DNA of 11,779 bases from positions 1-11,779 of the forward strand of contig CAMDKB010000100.1 in assembly GCA_945901195.1 (NCBI GenBank). Reading direction: 5' to 3'. This stretch comes from Rhizobium sp. Q54. GTDB taxonomy: Bacteria > Pseudomonadota > Alphaproteobacteria > Rhizobiales > Beijerinckiaceae. The notes beneath the pieces were generated by a model. It had not been told where the DNA came from and did not search any database. It saw only the letters and a list, made by a program, of their open reading frames with translations. Of the stretch, positions 1-7,548 are shown piece by piece; position 1 is the stretch's first letter, and each line of letters begins with the position of its first letter. Made by a program: the position numbers and the translations under genes.

Positions 1-420
1 ATAACCCCATCTTGAATGAGGGACATGATGGGTCGCCCAGTGCACCGAGATATAAGTGAGGTATCCTGCCAGCATTCCGGCTGTGAGCCCCGCTGCAGTC
101 ACCGGCTCCCAGAACCAAAGCGGTAGAAAGACGCAAAGCGAAATCTGGATAATGCCAACCAGCGGCGGCGTCCCGAACAATGCGGCGGGATCCTGATGAT
201 GCTCATCATGCAGATGCTGCAGCCACGGCCATTCATGGAGCAACCAGCGATGAAAGCAATATTCAACCAGGGTCCACATCGCGAACCCGGCAACCACCGC
301 AGCAGCCCCTACGCCACCGCCCATGAGCGATAGTTCGTGAGGGAGGAGATATAGAAAAAATACAAGCACAGGCGGGATAGCGAGAAAGTCGAGGAAATAG
401 CCGAACTTGCCCAGATGCAT
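1..420 (-). CDS. Fatty acid hydroxylase / sterol desaturase family protein (C-terminus off the window)
   Basis: Reading the minus strand from the ATG at 420-418 gives 140 residues with no stop before the left edge, so the gene is partial. The product is a membrane protein with hydrophobic stretches around residues 9-27, 36-52, 87-104 and 107-126. It carries the clustered histidines of the di-iron membrane hydroxylase superfamily: H57-x4-H62, H71-x2-H74-H75 (within LHDEHHQDP) and H127-x3-H131-H132. In this family these residues bind a di-iron centre that hydroxylates or desaturates lipid substrates using O2; the substrate cannot be told from this fragment, and carotenoid or fatty-acid hydroxylation are both possible. 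The start is supported by GAGAGG (minus strand of 428-433), 7 bases upstream of the ATG. It is divergently oriented from topA. The family call is fairly sure; the specific function is not. Confidence 0.8.
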   Translation of the reverse strand, partial: MHLGKFGYFLDFLAIPPVLVFFLYLLPHELSLMGGGVGAAAVVAGFAMWTLVEYCFHRWLLHEWPWLQHLHDEHHQDPAALFGTPPLVGIIQISLCVFLPLWFWEPVTAAGLTAGMLAGYLTYISVHWATHHVPHSRWGY

Positions 421-427
421 GACGCTG

Positions 428-433
428 CCTCTC
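428..433 (-). promoter_or_regulatory. Ribosome binding site of the hydroxylase gene
   Basis: Minus-strand GAGAGG lies 7 bases before the ATG at 420-418. This fixes the start of the partial hydroxylase gene. A weak upstream promoter could be TTGACT (493-498, minus strand) with TAGGCT (471-476, minus strand) at 16-base spacing, but the -10 element matches consensus poorly. Confidence 0.55.
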
Positions 434-537
434 TTAACTCACGGCTGCTTCTTACACTTATTAACCAAATAGCCTAATTCAGCCATGATTTCAGTCAAGG
501 TCACGGCTCCCCGAACACCGGCCTCGATGACCCGGAT

Positions 538-566
538 TTGACACGACCCGCCACCTTCTCCATTTT
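538..566 (+). promoter_or_regulatory. Candidate sigma-70-type promoter for topA
   Basis: TTGACA at 538-543 is a perfect -35 consensus. A 17-base spacer leads to CATTTT at 561-566, a poor -10 match (3 of 6). The TTG of this -35 box is also the first possible in-frame start of a longer topA reading frame, so if the promoter is real the longer protein start is impossible. Inference from sequence only. Confidence 0.35.
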
Positions 567-663
567 CCGCCCCCGACGCGCCACCCGGAAAACTGACATC
601 AATCACGTTTCAGTCACCTATCCCGGTATTTTTCTTCGTACATTCAGATGCTTGACGTCTGAT

Positions 664-668
664 GAGGA
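664..668 (+). promoter_or_regulatory. Ribosome binding site deciding the topA start
   Basis: GAGGA at 664-668 lies 10 bases upstream of the ATG at 679. Together with the family-typical N-terminus beginning there, it supports 679 rather than the upstream in-frame TTG at 538. Confidence 0.55.
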
Positions 669-678
669 TGCTTTTGAC

Positions 679-3597
679 ATGAACGCTATCGTCATCGTCG
701 AATCGCCGGCCAAGGCGAAGACGATCAATAAATACCTTGGGCGTGACTATGAGGTATTCGCCTCTTTCGGCCACGTCCGGGACCTCCCGGCCAAGGATGG
801 CTCGGTGGATCCCGAGGCCGACTTCGCCATGAAGTGGGAAATTGACGGCAAGGCATCCAAGCGGCTGTCCGACATCGCCAATGCGGTCAAAGGCGCTGAC
901 AGCGTCATTCTGGCGACCGATCCGGATCGCGAAGGGGAAGCCATTTCCTGGCACGTCCTGGAAGTCCTCAAGAGCAAGAAAGTCCTCAAGGACAAGGTCA
1001 TTCAACGCGTTGTTTTCAACGCCATTACGAAATCCGCCATCCTCGAGGCGATGAAACACCCGCGCGAAATCGACGCCGCCCTGGTCGACGCCTATCTGGC
1101 GCGCCGGGCGCTTGATTATCTCGTAGGCTTTGGACTTTCACCCGTGCTGTGGCGCAAACTGCCGGGGGCACGCTCTGCCGGCCGCGTTCAATCTGTCACC
1201 CTGCGGCTGGTGTGCGATCGTGAACTGGAAATCGAAAAATTCGTGCCGCGTGAATATTGGTCCCTCGCGGCGGCCCTGAAAACAAAAGACGGCGCGGCAT
1301 TCAACGCGCGACTGAGTGGAGCGGACGGCAAACGAATCCAGCGGCTTGATATTGGTACGGGCGAGGAAGCTGCCTCATTCAAGACGGCGCTTGAAAACGC
1401 TGCCTACAGGATCGCCTCGGTTGAGGCCAAACCTGCGCGCAGAAACCCCTCTGCGCCCTTCACAACATCGACATTGCAACAGGAAGCATCGCGCAAGCTC
1501 GGATTTGCGCCGGCCACCACGATGCGCATCGCGCAGCGGCTTTATGAGGGTATTGACCTCGGGGGCGAAACAGTCGGTCTTATCACTTATATGCGTACGG
1601 ACGGCGTCGACATAGCGCCGGAGGCCATCGCCAGCGCGCGCGCGGTGATCGAAAAGGAATATGGCGCAAAATATGTGCCTTCCATTCCGCGCAAATATCA
1701 AACCAAACAAAAGAACGCGCAGGAAGCGCATGAAGCGATCCGCCCGACAGACATGACGCGCTTGCCGCGCCAGATAATGAAGGCGCTGGAGAAAGACGCA
1801 GCCCGGCTCTATGAGCTTATCTGGACGCGGTCTGTCGCCAGTCAGATGGAATCGGCGGAACTTGAACGCACGACTGTGGATATCGTCGCCGAACCAAAAG
1901 GTCCTGCAAAATACAAGCTGGTCGACTTGCGCGCCACAGGTCAGGTCGTGCGCTTTGACGGCTTTCTCGCATTGTATCAGGAAGGCAAGGACGACGAGGA
2001 AGACGAGGATGCTAACCGCCTTCCGCCCATGACAGCTGGCGATCCCGTCACCAAGGAAACGATCGACATCGCCCAGCATTTCACCGAGCCGCCGCCGCGC
2101 TTCACGGAAGCCACGCTCGTCAAGCGCATGGAAGAACTGAGCATCGGCCGCCCCTCGACCTATGCTTCGACACTGGCCGTGTTGCGCGATCGCGACTACG
2201 TGCGCATCGACAAGAAACGTCTCGTGCCAGAGGATAAAGGCCGCCTCGTTGTGGCCTTTCTGGAAAGCTTTTTCGCGCGCTATGTCGAGTATGATTACAC
2301 GGCCGGCCTTGAAGAACAGCTGGACCGGATTTCCAATTCGGAAATCGACTGGAAACAGGTCCTGCGTGACTTCTGGGTCCATTTCTCCGCCGCCATCGAT
2401 GGCACCAAGGAGCTTCGCACCACGCAAGTGCTCGACGCACTAAACGAATTGCTTGGGCCGCATATTTTCCCGCCCCGCGCTGATGGCAGCGAGCCGCGCT
2501 CCTGCCCCGCCTGCAAGGAAGGCCAGATATCCCTAAAGGTCGGCAAATTCGGCGCGTTCATCGGCTGCTCGAATTATCCGACCTGCAGTTACACCCGCAA
2601 ACTGGCTGTGACCGGCGATGGCGACGGCACCGATGGCGAGCGCCCCGGCATCAAGGTGCTCGGAACAGATCCCGCAACTGGCGACGAGATCACCTTACGT
2701 GACGGGCGTTTTGGTCCCTACGTGCAGCAAGGCGAAGGCGACAAGCCCAAGCGCTCCTCGCTGCCACGCGGCCTGCAGCGCGATGATGTAACTCTCGAAA
2801 AAGCACTGGCGCTGTTGGCTTTGCCGCGCGAGGTCGCCAAGCATCCCGATTCCGGTGAACCCATCGTCGCGGGGCTTGGACGTTTTGGCCCCTACGTGCA
2901 GCACGGCAAGATGTACGCCTCTCTCACACGCGATGACGACGTGCTTGAAATCGGCGCCAACCGCGCCATCGACCTTATTCGGACAAAGGAACAAGGCGGC
3001 GGTGGACGCGGCCCCGCCACCGGCGGGCGCGAAGTCGGCGAACATCCCAAGGGCGGCAAGATCATGCTGCGCTCAGGCCGTTACGGTCCTTATGTGAACT
3101 GGGGCAAGGTCAACGCGAATATCCCCAAGGACGTGAAACCTGACGATGTCACACTCGAAGAGGCCATCGCGTTCATCGAAGCGCGCGCCAGTGGCGTTGC
3201 AGCCATTTCTGGCCGCCTGCTCGGCGAGCATCCCAACGGTGGCCCCATCACCATTCGCGACGGCCGTTTCGGCGCTTATGTGAATCTTGGCAAGATCAAC
3301 GCAACCATTCCCAAATCAATGGACGCCAGTTCATTGACCTTGCAGGAAGCCATAGAGCTGATCGAGGAAAAGGGCGACGTTCCCGCCAAGAAAGCGCCGA
3401 AAAAGGCCGCCGCCAAGAAGGGCGCGCCGGCCAAAAAGACCGCTGCAGCAAAGAAGAAAGTCGCAGTGGCTGACGACGACGAACCGCCGTTTGAAGTGAG
3501 TGCAGCGGCCAGCAAAGCGCCTGCAAAAAAAGCCGCAGCGAAGAAATCACCTGCCAAGAAAGCCGCGAAGAAGAAGCCTGCTGCAAAGAAAAAATGA
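679..3597 (+). CDS. topA: DNA topoisomerase I (type IA, omega protein)
   Basis: TopA relaxes negatively supercoiled DNA by cutting one strand through a 5'-phosphotyrosine link and passing the other strand. The protein is 972 aa from the ATG at 679, where the family-typical start IVESPAKAKTI begins within a few residues; the reading frame stays open back to a TTG at 538, but those 47 residues resemble nothing in the family. Visible parts: TOPRIM domain at about 1-115 with E8 and the metal-binding D81-x-D83-x-E85 (ATDPDREGE); catalytic Y304 in GLITYMRTDG, with R306; one four-cysteine zinc ribbon C609/C612/C630/C636; then four C-terminal repeats, each ending in G-R-[FY]-G-[PA]-Y-V, at about 661-690, 717-745, 784-811 and 845-873. 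The last 72 residues (901-972) are Lys/Ala-rich (24 Lys) around a short acidic patch, DDDE. Such tails are common in alphaproteobacterial TopA and probably bind DNA. All catalytic residues are present. Confidence 0.97.
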   Translation: MNAIVIVESPAKAKTINKYLGRDYEVFASFGHVRDLPAKDGSVDPEADFAMKWEIDGKASKRLSDIANAVKGADSVILATDPDREGEAISWHVLEVLKSKKVLKDKVIQRVVFNAITKSAILEAMKHPREIDAALVDAYLARRALDYLVGFGLSPVLWRKLPGARSAGRVQSVTLRLVCDRELEIEKFVPREYWSLAAALKTKDGAAFNARLSGADGKRIQRLDIGTGEEAASFKTALENAAYRIASVEAKPARRNPSAPFTTSTLQQEASRKLGFAPATTMRIAQRLYEGIDLGGETVGLITYMRTDGVDIAPEAIASARAVIEKEYGAKYVPSIPRKYQTKQKNAQEAHEAIRPTDMTRLPRQIMKALEKDAARLYELIWTRSVASQMESAELERTTVDIVAEPKGPAKYKLVDLRATGQVVRFDGFLALYQEGKDDEEDEDANRLPPMTAGDPVTKETIDIAQHFTEPPPRFTEATLVKRMEELSIGRPSTYASTLAVLRDRDYVRIDKKRLVPEDKGRLVVAFLESFFARYVEYDYTAGLEEQLDRISNSEIDWKQVLRDFWVHFSAAIDGTKELRTTQVLDALNELLGPHIFPPRADGSEPRSCPACKEGQISLKVGKFGAFIGCSNYPTCSYTRKLAVTGDGDGTDGERPGIKVLGTDPATGDEITLRDGRFGPYVQQGEGDKPKRSSLPRGLQRDDVTLEKALALLALPREVAKHPDSGEPIVAGLGRFGPYVQHGKMYASLTRDDDVLEIGANRAIDLIRTKEQGGGGRGPATGGREVGEHPKGGKIMLRSGRYGPYVNWGKVNANIPKDVKPDDVTLEEAIAFIEARASGVAAISGRLLGEHPNGGPITIRDGRFGAYVNLGKINATIPKSMDASSLTLQEAIELIEEKGDVPAKKAPKKAAAKKGAPAKKTAAAKKKVAVADDDEPPFEVSAAASKAPAKKAAAKKSPAKKAAKKKPAAKKK

Positions 3598-3611
3598 TCT
3601 TGCACAATACG

Positions 3612-3657
3612 GCGGTTAAAGTTGGCGATGATGTTTGACTCATCGCTTGAGTACCGC
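3612..3657 (+). terminator. Possible topA transcript end: nested stem-loop without U-tract
   Basis: GCGATGA (3625-3631) and TCATCGC (3640-3646) form a perfect 7-bp stem with an 8-base loop. An outer GCGGT/ACCGC pair (3612-3616 with 3653-3657) could enclose it. It begins 14 bases after the topA stop, the right place for a transcript end, but no T-run follows, so it may be a 3'-end stabilising hairpin rather than an intrinsic terminator. Confidence 0.35.
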
Positions 3658-3678
3658 GAACTCACTCTGGATGTCTCG

Positions 3679-3696
3679 ATTGACCCATGCGTCAAT
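3679..3696. repeat. 18-base near-perfect palindrome
   Basis: ATTGAC (3679-3684) and GTCAAT (3691-3696) flank CCATGC. The palindrome continues through the central CATG with one mismatched pair. The size and two-fold symmetry are like an operator for a dimeric regulator, but it is 255 bases from tex and no regulator gene is adjacent. Function unknown. Confidence 0.3.
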
Positions 3697-3785
3697 TAAA
3701 ACCGCCCATGGTATGAGATGCAACAAAAGCATGATCGAGTTCGGAGAGTCGGCTCTATTGGCGGGACTTATTCGAAATCTGTTCA

Positions 3786-3833
3786 GGACATGCCGTGAAA
3801 ATGTCCCCACGGGACAGAATAAAAGCCCTGTTC
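3786..3833 (+). promoter_or_regulatory. Overlapping alternative stem-loops (attenuator-like arrangement)
   Basis: Four short segments can pair in alternative ways. A (GGACAT, 3786-3791) pairs with B (ATGTCC, 3801-3806). B shifted by one (TGTCCC, 3802-3807) pairs with C (GGGACA, 3811-3816) across a 3-base loop. C shifted (GGACAG, 3812-3817) pairs with D (CTGTTC, 3828-3833, one G-U). A:B excludes B:C, and B:C excludes C:D. No T-run follows D, and it is unknown whether the region is transcribed. Regulatory role is speculative. Confidence 0.2.
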
Positions 3834-3875
3834 TGAAAGGTGCGGGCCTATCCACAGAATCACTCCGCCCACACT

Positions 3876-3904
3876 TTGACCTATTCCACCCATAATCATT
3901 ACAT
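3876..3904 (+). promoter_or_regulatory. Candidate promoter for tex
   Basis: TTGACC (3876-3881) is followed after 17 bases by TTACAT (3899-3904), which matches the -10 consensus only in part. The location, about 50 bases before the tex start, is suitable. A good -10-like CATAAT (3891-3896) has no -35 at proper spacing. Weak evidence. Confidence 0.3.
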
Positions 3905-3951
3905 GGCGCAGAATTCACCGGACGAATCTGTCCGCATTTAATGGAATACCC

Positions 3952-6297
3952 ATGCTTTCGATTTCACAACGTATCGCCTCTGACATCGGCGCAAAGGACT
4001 CTCAGGTCCAGGCCGCCATTGCTCTGATGGACGAAGGCTCCACGGTTCCCTTCATTTCACGTTACCGCAAGGAGGCGACCGGAGGCCTTGACGATACTCA
4101 ATTGCGCGATCTCGAAGAAAAGCTGCGCTATCTGCGCGAACTTGAAGATCGTCGCAAGACCATACTCGCCTCCATCGAGGAACAGGGCAAACTGACCGAT
4201 GCCTTGCGCAAGGAGATTTCGGATGCCGACACAAAAGCAAGGCTCGAAGATCTCTACCTTCCCTTCAAGCAAAAGCGCCGCACAAAGGCGCAGATCGCGC
4301 GTGAATCTGGCCTTGAACCCCTTGCCGATCTGCTTTTGACAAAGCCTGAAAACGATCCGCGCGAACAGGCTGCGCCTTTCATCGACGCCACCAAGAATGT
4401 CGAAACCATCGAGGCGGCGCTTGAAGGGGCGCGTTCCATCCTTGTCGAGCGCCTGTCGGAAGAGGCCGCCCTGCTTGGCCGCTTGCGCGAAATGTTCTGG
4501 ACTAAGGGCCGTCTGGTTTCAAAGGTGCGCGATGGCAAGCAGCGCGACGGCGAAAAATTCAAGGACTATTTCGACTTCGCCGAGCCGCTCACCAAACTTC
4601 CCTCGCACCGCATTCTCGCAATGTTCCGAGGCGAGAAGGAAGAGATGCTGGCGCTAGAACTTGATCCAGAACCCGGCAAGGAAGATGATCGCACGCCGGG
4701 CGTTTACGAGCTTGCGGTAGCGGCCCACGCCGGAATTTCCAACCAGGGCCGTCCCGGTGACAAATGGCTCAGCGATACCGTGCGCTTTGCCTGGCGCTTC
4801 CGCATCCGCTCGTCGCTGTCTATCGATTTGCGCGTACGCCTTTGGCAGAAAGCTGAAGATGACGGCGTAAAAGTATTCGCCGACAATCTGCGCGATCTCC
4901 TGCTGGCTGCCCCTGCTGGAACGCGTGCCACCATGGGGCTGGATCCCGGCTTCCGTACGGGCGTGAAGGTCGCTGTCGTCGACGCCACAGGCAAGGTGCT
5001 CGACACGGCCGTGATCTATCCACACGAACCGCAGCGCCGCTGGGATGAATCAATCATGGCGCTGGCCGCCCTGTGCGGCAAGCACAAGGTCGATCTCATC
5101 GCCATCGGCAATGGCACAGCGTCACGCGAGACCGAAAAGCTTGCAGGTGATCTCATCAAGAAATTCGCAGAATTGAAACTGACCAAGGTGATTGTTTCGG
5201 AGGCTGGCGCATCGGTTTATTCGGCCTCCGCCTATGCCTCGCAGGAATTGCCGGGCCTTGACGTGACGCTGCGTGGCGCTGTCTCCATCGCACGACGCCT
5301 GCAGGACCCGCTTGCGGAACTCGTGAAGATTGATCCCAAATCCATTGGCGTCGGCCAGTATCAACACGATCTGGCCGAACATAAACTCTCCCGCTCGCTC
5401 GATGCTGTGGTGGAAGATTGCGTGAACAAGATCGGGGTTGATGTGAACACCGCCTCCTCGCCATTGCTGTCGCGTGTATCGGGCCTGGGTGAATCTCTGG
5501 CCCAGAACATCGTGCAATTCCGCGATGCAAATGGCCCGTTCCGCAAACGCGGCGACTTGAAGAAAGTGCCGCGCCTTGGCCCCAAGGCCTTTGAACAGGC
5601 GGCAGGCTTTCTGCGCATTCCTGATGGCGAAGACCCGCTTGACGCCTCAGGCGTGCATCCGGAAGCCTATCCCGTTGTGCGCAAGATTCTCGATGCGGCG
5701 CAACGCGAGCTCAAGCAACTCATCGGCGACGCCAAAGCGCTGCGCGCGCTCTCACCTGCAAAATTTGTGGACGACAAATTCGGCGTACCCACTGTTACCG
5801 ATATCTTGCGTGAGCTTGAAAAGCCCGGTCGCGATCCCCGTCCTGCGTTCAAGACAGCATCCTTTCAGGAAGGCGTTGAAACCTTGTCGGATTTAAAGCC
5901 TGGCATGATCCTTGAGGGTACAGTCACAAACGTTGCTGCCTTCGGCGCATTCGTTGATATCGGCGTGCATCAGGATGGCCTCGTGCATATCTCGGCAATG
6001 TCTGAGACGTTCATCAAGGACCCGCGCGACGTTACCCGGCCCGGCGATGTGGTGAAAGTCAAGGTCATGGAAGTTGATGTGCAGCGCAAGCGCATCGCGC
6101 TCTCCATGCGCATGAGCGACGAGCCAGGCAAACAAGAGACCCGCGCAGGCGGCGGACAACGCAGTGCCGGCACACCGTCAGTCCCTCTGCGCTCGACCCA
6201 GCAAAGCAGCAGCGCAGCGCCTGCCACGGGAGGAAATTCCGGCGGCGCATTCGCCGAAGCTCTCAAGCGCGCAGCAGAAGGCAAGGGGCGGCGTTAA
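3952..6297 (+). CDS. tex: Transcription accessory protein Tex (S1 RNA-binding)
   Basis: Tex is a conserved bacterial cytoplasmic protein, related to the core of eukaryotic Spt6, that binds nucleic acid and affects transcription. The 781-aa length matches the family (about 770-785). The N-terminus reads as a full Tex_N region (about 1-190), including the motif STVPFISRYRKEATGGLDD near residues 30-48. A YqgF/RNase H-like domain runs from about 324 to 450 with D331 (GLDPGFRTG), the GNGT turn at 386-389 and E417. A helix-hairpin-helix region covers about 497-575 (VDVNTASSPLLSRVSGLG). A C-terminal S1 domain spans about 649-721 (GTVTNVAAFGAFVDIG). The last 60 residues are low-complexity, rich in Gly, Ser, Ala and basic residues. 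The ATG at 3952 gives the family-typical start; GGAA at 3943-3946 is a weak ribosome site. It stands alone between topA and a convergent transporter gene. Confidence 0.96.
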   Translation: MLSISQRIASDIGAKDSQVQAAIALMDEGSTVPFISRYRKEATGGLDDTQLRDLEEKLRYLRELEDRRKTILASIEEQGKLTDALRKEISDADTKARLEDLYLPFKQKRRTKAQIARESGLEPLADLLLTKPENDPREQAAPFIDATKNVETIEAALEGARSILVERLSEEAALLGRLREMFWTKGRLVSKVRDGKQRDGEKFKDYFDFAEPLTKLPSHRILAMFRGEKEEMLALELDPEPGKEDDRTPGVYELAVAAHAGISNQGRPGDKWLSDTVRFAWRFRIRSSLSIDLRVRLWQKAEDDGVKVFADNLRDLLLAAPAGTRATMGLDPGFRTGVKVAVVDATGKVLDTAVIYPHEPQRRWDESIMALAALCGKHKVDLIAIGNGTASRETEKLAGDLIKKFAELKLTKVIVSEAGASVYSASAYASQELPGLDVTLRGAVSIARRLQDPLAELVKIDPKSIGVGQYQHDLAEHKLSRSLDAVVEDCVNKIGVDVNTASSPLLSRVSGLGESLAQNIVQFRDANGPFRKRGDLKKVPRLGPKAFEQAAGFLRIPDGEDPLDASGVHPEAYPVVRKILDAAQRELKQLIGDAKALRALSPAKFVDDKFGVPTVTDILRELEKPGRDPRPAFKTASFQEGVETLSDLKPGMILEGTVTNVAAFGAFVDIGVHQDGLVHISAMSETFIKDPRDVTRPGDVVKVKVMEVDVQRKRIALSMRMSDEPGKQETRAGGGQRSAGTPSVPLRSTQQSSSAAPATGGNSGGAFAEALKRAAEGKGRR

Positions 6298-6319
6298 AAC
6301 CGCAGCCCGCCCAGCCGGG

Positions 6320-6355
6320 AAAACGCCATTGCGATTCAATGTAACCGCAATGGCG
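6320..6355 (-). terminator. Intrinsic terminator of the Bug receptor gene (convergent region with tex)
   Basis: CGCCATTGCG (6324-6333) and CGCAATGGCG (6346-6355) form a perfect 10-bp stem with a 12-base loop. On the minus strand the stem is followed by a TTTT run and then CCC, as expected for a rho-independent terminator 17 bases after the receptor stop. On the plus strand no T-run follows, so for tex it could act only as a stabilising hairpin. Confidence 0.7.
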
Positions 6356-6371
6356 CGCAATACTCAGTTTG

Positions 6372-7349
6372 TCAGTTCGATGCTTCGCGGACGATTGGCC
6401 ACCAAAGTTGCTGCTGTTCTTCAACGAACTTCTTCGTCTGGGCTGCGGTCCAGATTTTAGGCGCCATACCCAGTTCCACCATGCGCTGGCGGACAATCGG
6501 CGTATTGAGCGCGACAGACAGGCCCTTGTTGAGCCGTTCGACAACGTCCAGTGGCGTATTGGCAGGCGCCGCCAGTGTCATAAATCCGATCGAGGTGATG
6601 CCGGGATTGCTTTCGGTAACCGTCGGCAAATCGTTGATTGGCGGCTCACGCTCTGCGCCCATCACTGCGATGAGTTTGATATCCTTGGAATCGACAAAGC
6701 CCTTCAACGTGCCATAGCCTTCAAGCGTCGCCTGTACGCGTCCACCGATCATGTCACGCACCGCTTCAATTGTTCCACCGGTGTTATACGGTACAATTGT
6801 AATCGGCATGTTCAATTTTCTGGCCAGCATGATGCCGGTGAAATGGGGCAGCGTACCCGCGCCATTCGTACCGACATTGATCGTGCCCGGCTTTGCTTTC
6901 GCAAGAGCAATGAATTCGGGGAACGTGTTTACGTTCAGCGAAGGCGACACAGCGACATAAAGCGAAACAGTCGCCAACATGCCGACTTGCACAAGATCCT
7001 TGTTGACATCAATCGGCAGCTTGTCCTTCTGCGCCGGCAGAATTGTGAACACCGAGGCAGCTCCGCCGAGCAGCGTATAGCCATCTGCAGGTGAGGACGC
7101 CACGGCCTGGGCGGCGATAATGCCACCGCCGCCGGGCCGGTTCTCAACGATCACAGTCTGACCCAGATTGGCCGAAAACGGGTCCACGACAAGGCGCGCA
7201 ACAACATCAAGTCCGCTTCCCGCCGGCAGCGGCATGATGAGCCGTATGGGCCTGTTCGGATAGCTGCTCTGTGCCGCCGCAGGGCCTGACGCAAATAGAA
7301 GGGCCGAGAGGCCTGAAGTTAAAGCTATCGAAAATACAGGTTTCATCAT
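6372..7349 (-). CDS. Tripartite tricarboxylate transporter substrate-binding protein (Bug/TctC family)
   Basis: A periplasmic solute receptor of 325 aa, the usual size. A Sec signal peptide is clear: MMK, a hydrophobic core to about residue 20, then GPAAA with likely cleavage before Q27. The mature start, YPNRPIRLIMPLPAGSGLD, is the family signature; D48 is the conserved aspartate near the ligand carboxylate, followed by ENRPGGGG (69-76) and PADGYTLL (87-94). Family members bind small carboxylates, such as citrate and other di- or tricarboxylates, or aromatic acids; the ligand is not predictable here. No TctA/TctB membrane partner is present, so it is an orphan receptor, as is common for this family. 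Minus-strand GGGAG (7359-7363) lies 9 bases before the ATG at 7349, supporting that start; a second ATG follows at once. It is convergent with tex, divergent from rnr, and likely monocistronic. Confidence 0.92.
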   Translation of the reverse strand: MMKPVFSIALTSGLSALLFASGPAAAQSSYPNRPIRLIMPLPAGSGLDVVARLVVDPFSANLGQTVIVENRPGGGGIIAAQAVASSPADGYTLLGGAASVFTILPAQKDKLPIDVNKDLVQVGMLATVSLYVAVSPSLNVNTFPEFIALAKAKPGTINVGTNGAGTLPHFTGIMLARKLNMPITIVPYNTGGTIEAVRDMIGGRVQATLEGYGTLKGFVDSKDIKLIAVMGAEREPPINDLPTVTESNPGITSIGFMTLAAPANTPLDVVERLNKGLSVALNTPIVRQRMVELGMAPKIWTAAQTKKFVEEQQQLWWPIVREASN

Positions 7350-7496
7350 CTTGTTCCACTCCCGTTGAGTGCGGCGAAATTAGTGCAGACACTACCTTGG
7401 GTAAATACGCCCAATGGCCACAGCCCGATGCTGGCAGGCTCTTTCGGCCCAGGAAATGGCGGCAGGTTTGAACAGGCCGGCACTTGCACTATTTAT

Positions 7497-7503
7497 AGGG
7501 AGG
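7497..7503 (+). promoter_or_regulatory. Strong Shine-Dalgarno sequence with no canonical start at proper spacing
   Basis: AGGGAGG at 7497-7503 is an excellent ribosome binding site, but no ATG, GTG or TTG lies 5-12 bases downstream. The only in-frame rare start at good spacing is ATT at 7511 (7 bases away), in frame with rnr; an in-frame TAG at 7496-7498 bounds the frame just upstream. The first ATG of rnr is 22 bases away. Confidence 0.4.
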
Positions 7504-7525
7504 CAGCCGGATTCGTCCAAACCGG

Positions 7526-7548
7526 ATGCGCGCCACTTCCGGGCGCAT
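7526..7548 (+). repeat. Inverted repeat covering both candidate ATG starts of rnr
   Basis: ATGCGC (7526-7531) and GCGCAT (7543-7548) are perfect complements with an 11-base loop, extendable by two G-C pairs with a bulged G. In mRNA this stem would include the ATG at 7526 and most of the ATG at 7547, so it could limit initiation there. Role inferred only. Confidence 0.35.

Larger units (their letters stand above)
3598..3951 (+). other. Non-coding gap between topA and tex with several small inverted repeats
   Basis: No open frame here looks like a real gene: an 86-codon frame at 3635-3895 and minus-strand frames have no recognisable features. What can be seen: a hairpin just after topA (3625-3646), an 18-base near-palindrome at 3679-3696, a run of mutually exclusive short stems at 3786-3833, a possible tex promoter at 3876-3904, and a 5-bp stem (CGGAC/GTCCG, 3919-3934) just before tex. 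No tRNA, rRNA or CRISPR-like pattern is seen. Confidence 0.6.

Noticed and set aside
538..678. 47-residue N-terminal extension of TopA from a TTG at 538
   Set aside because: The extension has no family resemblance, the TTG is part of a perfect -35 box, and ATG 679 has a ribosome site and the normal TopA N-terminus.
1375..2427. 350-codon minus-strand frame inside topA
   Set aside because: It is the antisense shadow of a confidently identified gene; such long frames are expected in GC-rich coding sequence.
2645..3300. Repeated G-R-F-G-P-Y-V coding units considered as DNA tandem repeats
   Set aside because: They are divergent protein-level C-terminal repeats of TopA, not a DNA repeat array or CRISPR.
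3635..3895. 86-codon plus-strand frame between topA and tex
   Set aside because: No ribosome site, no recognisable motif, and it covers inverted repeats; composition looks non-coding.
6369..7094. 241-codon plus-strand frame opposite the Bug receptor
   Set aside because: The minus strand encodes an unmistakable receptor with signal peptide and family motifs; the plus frame has none.
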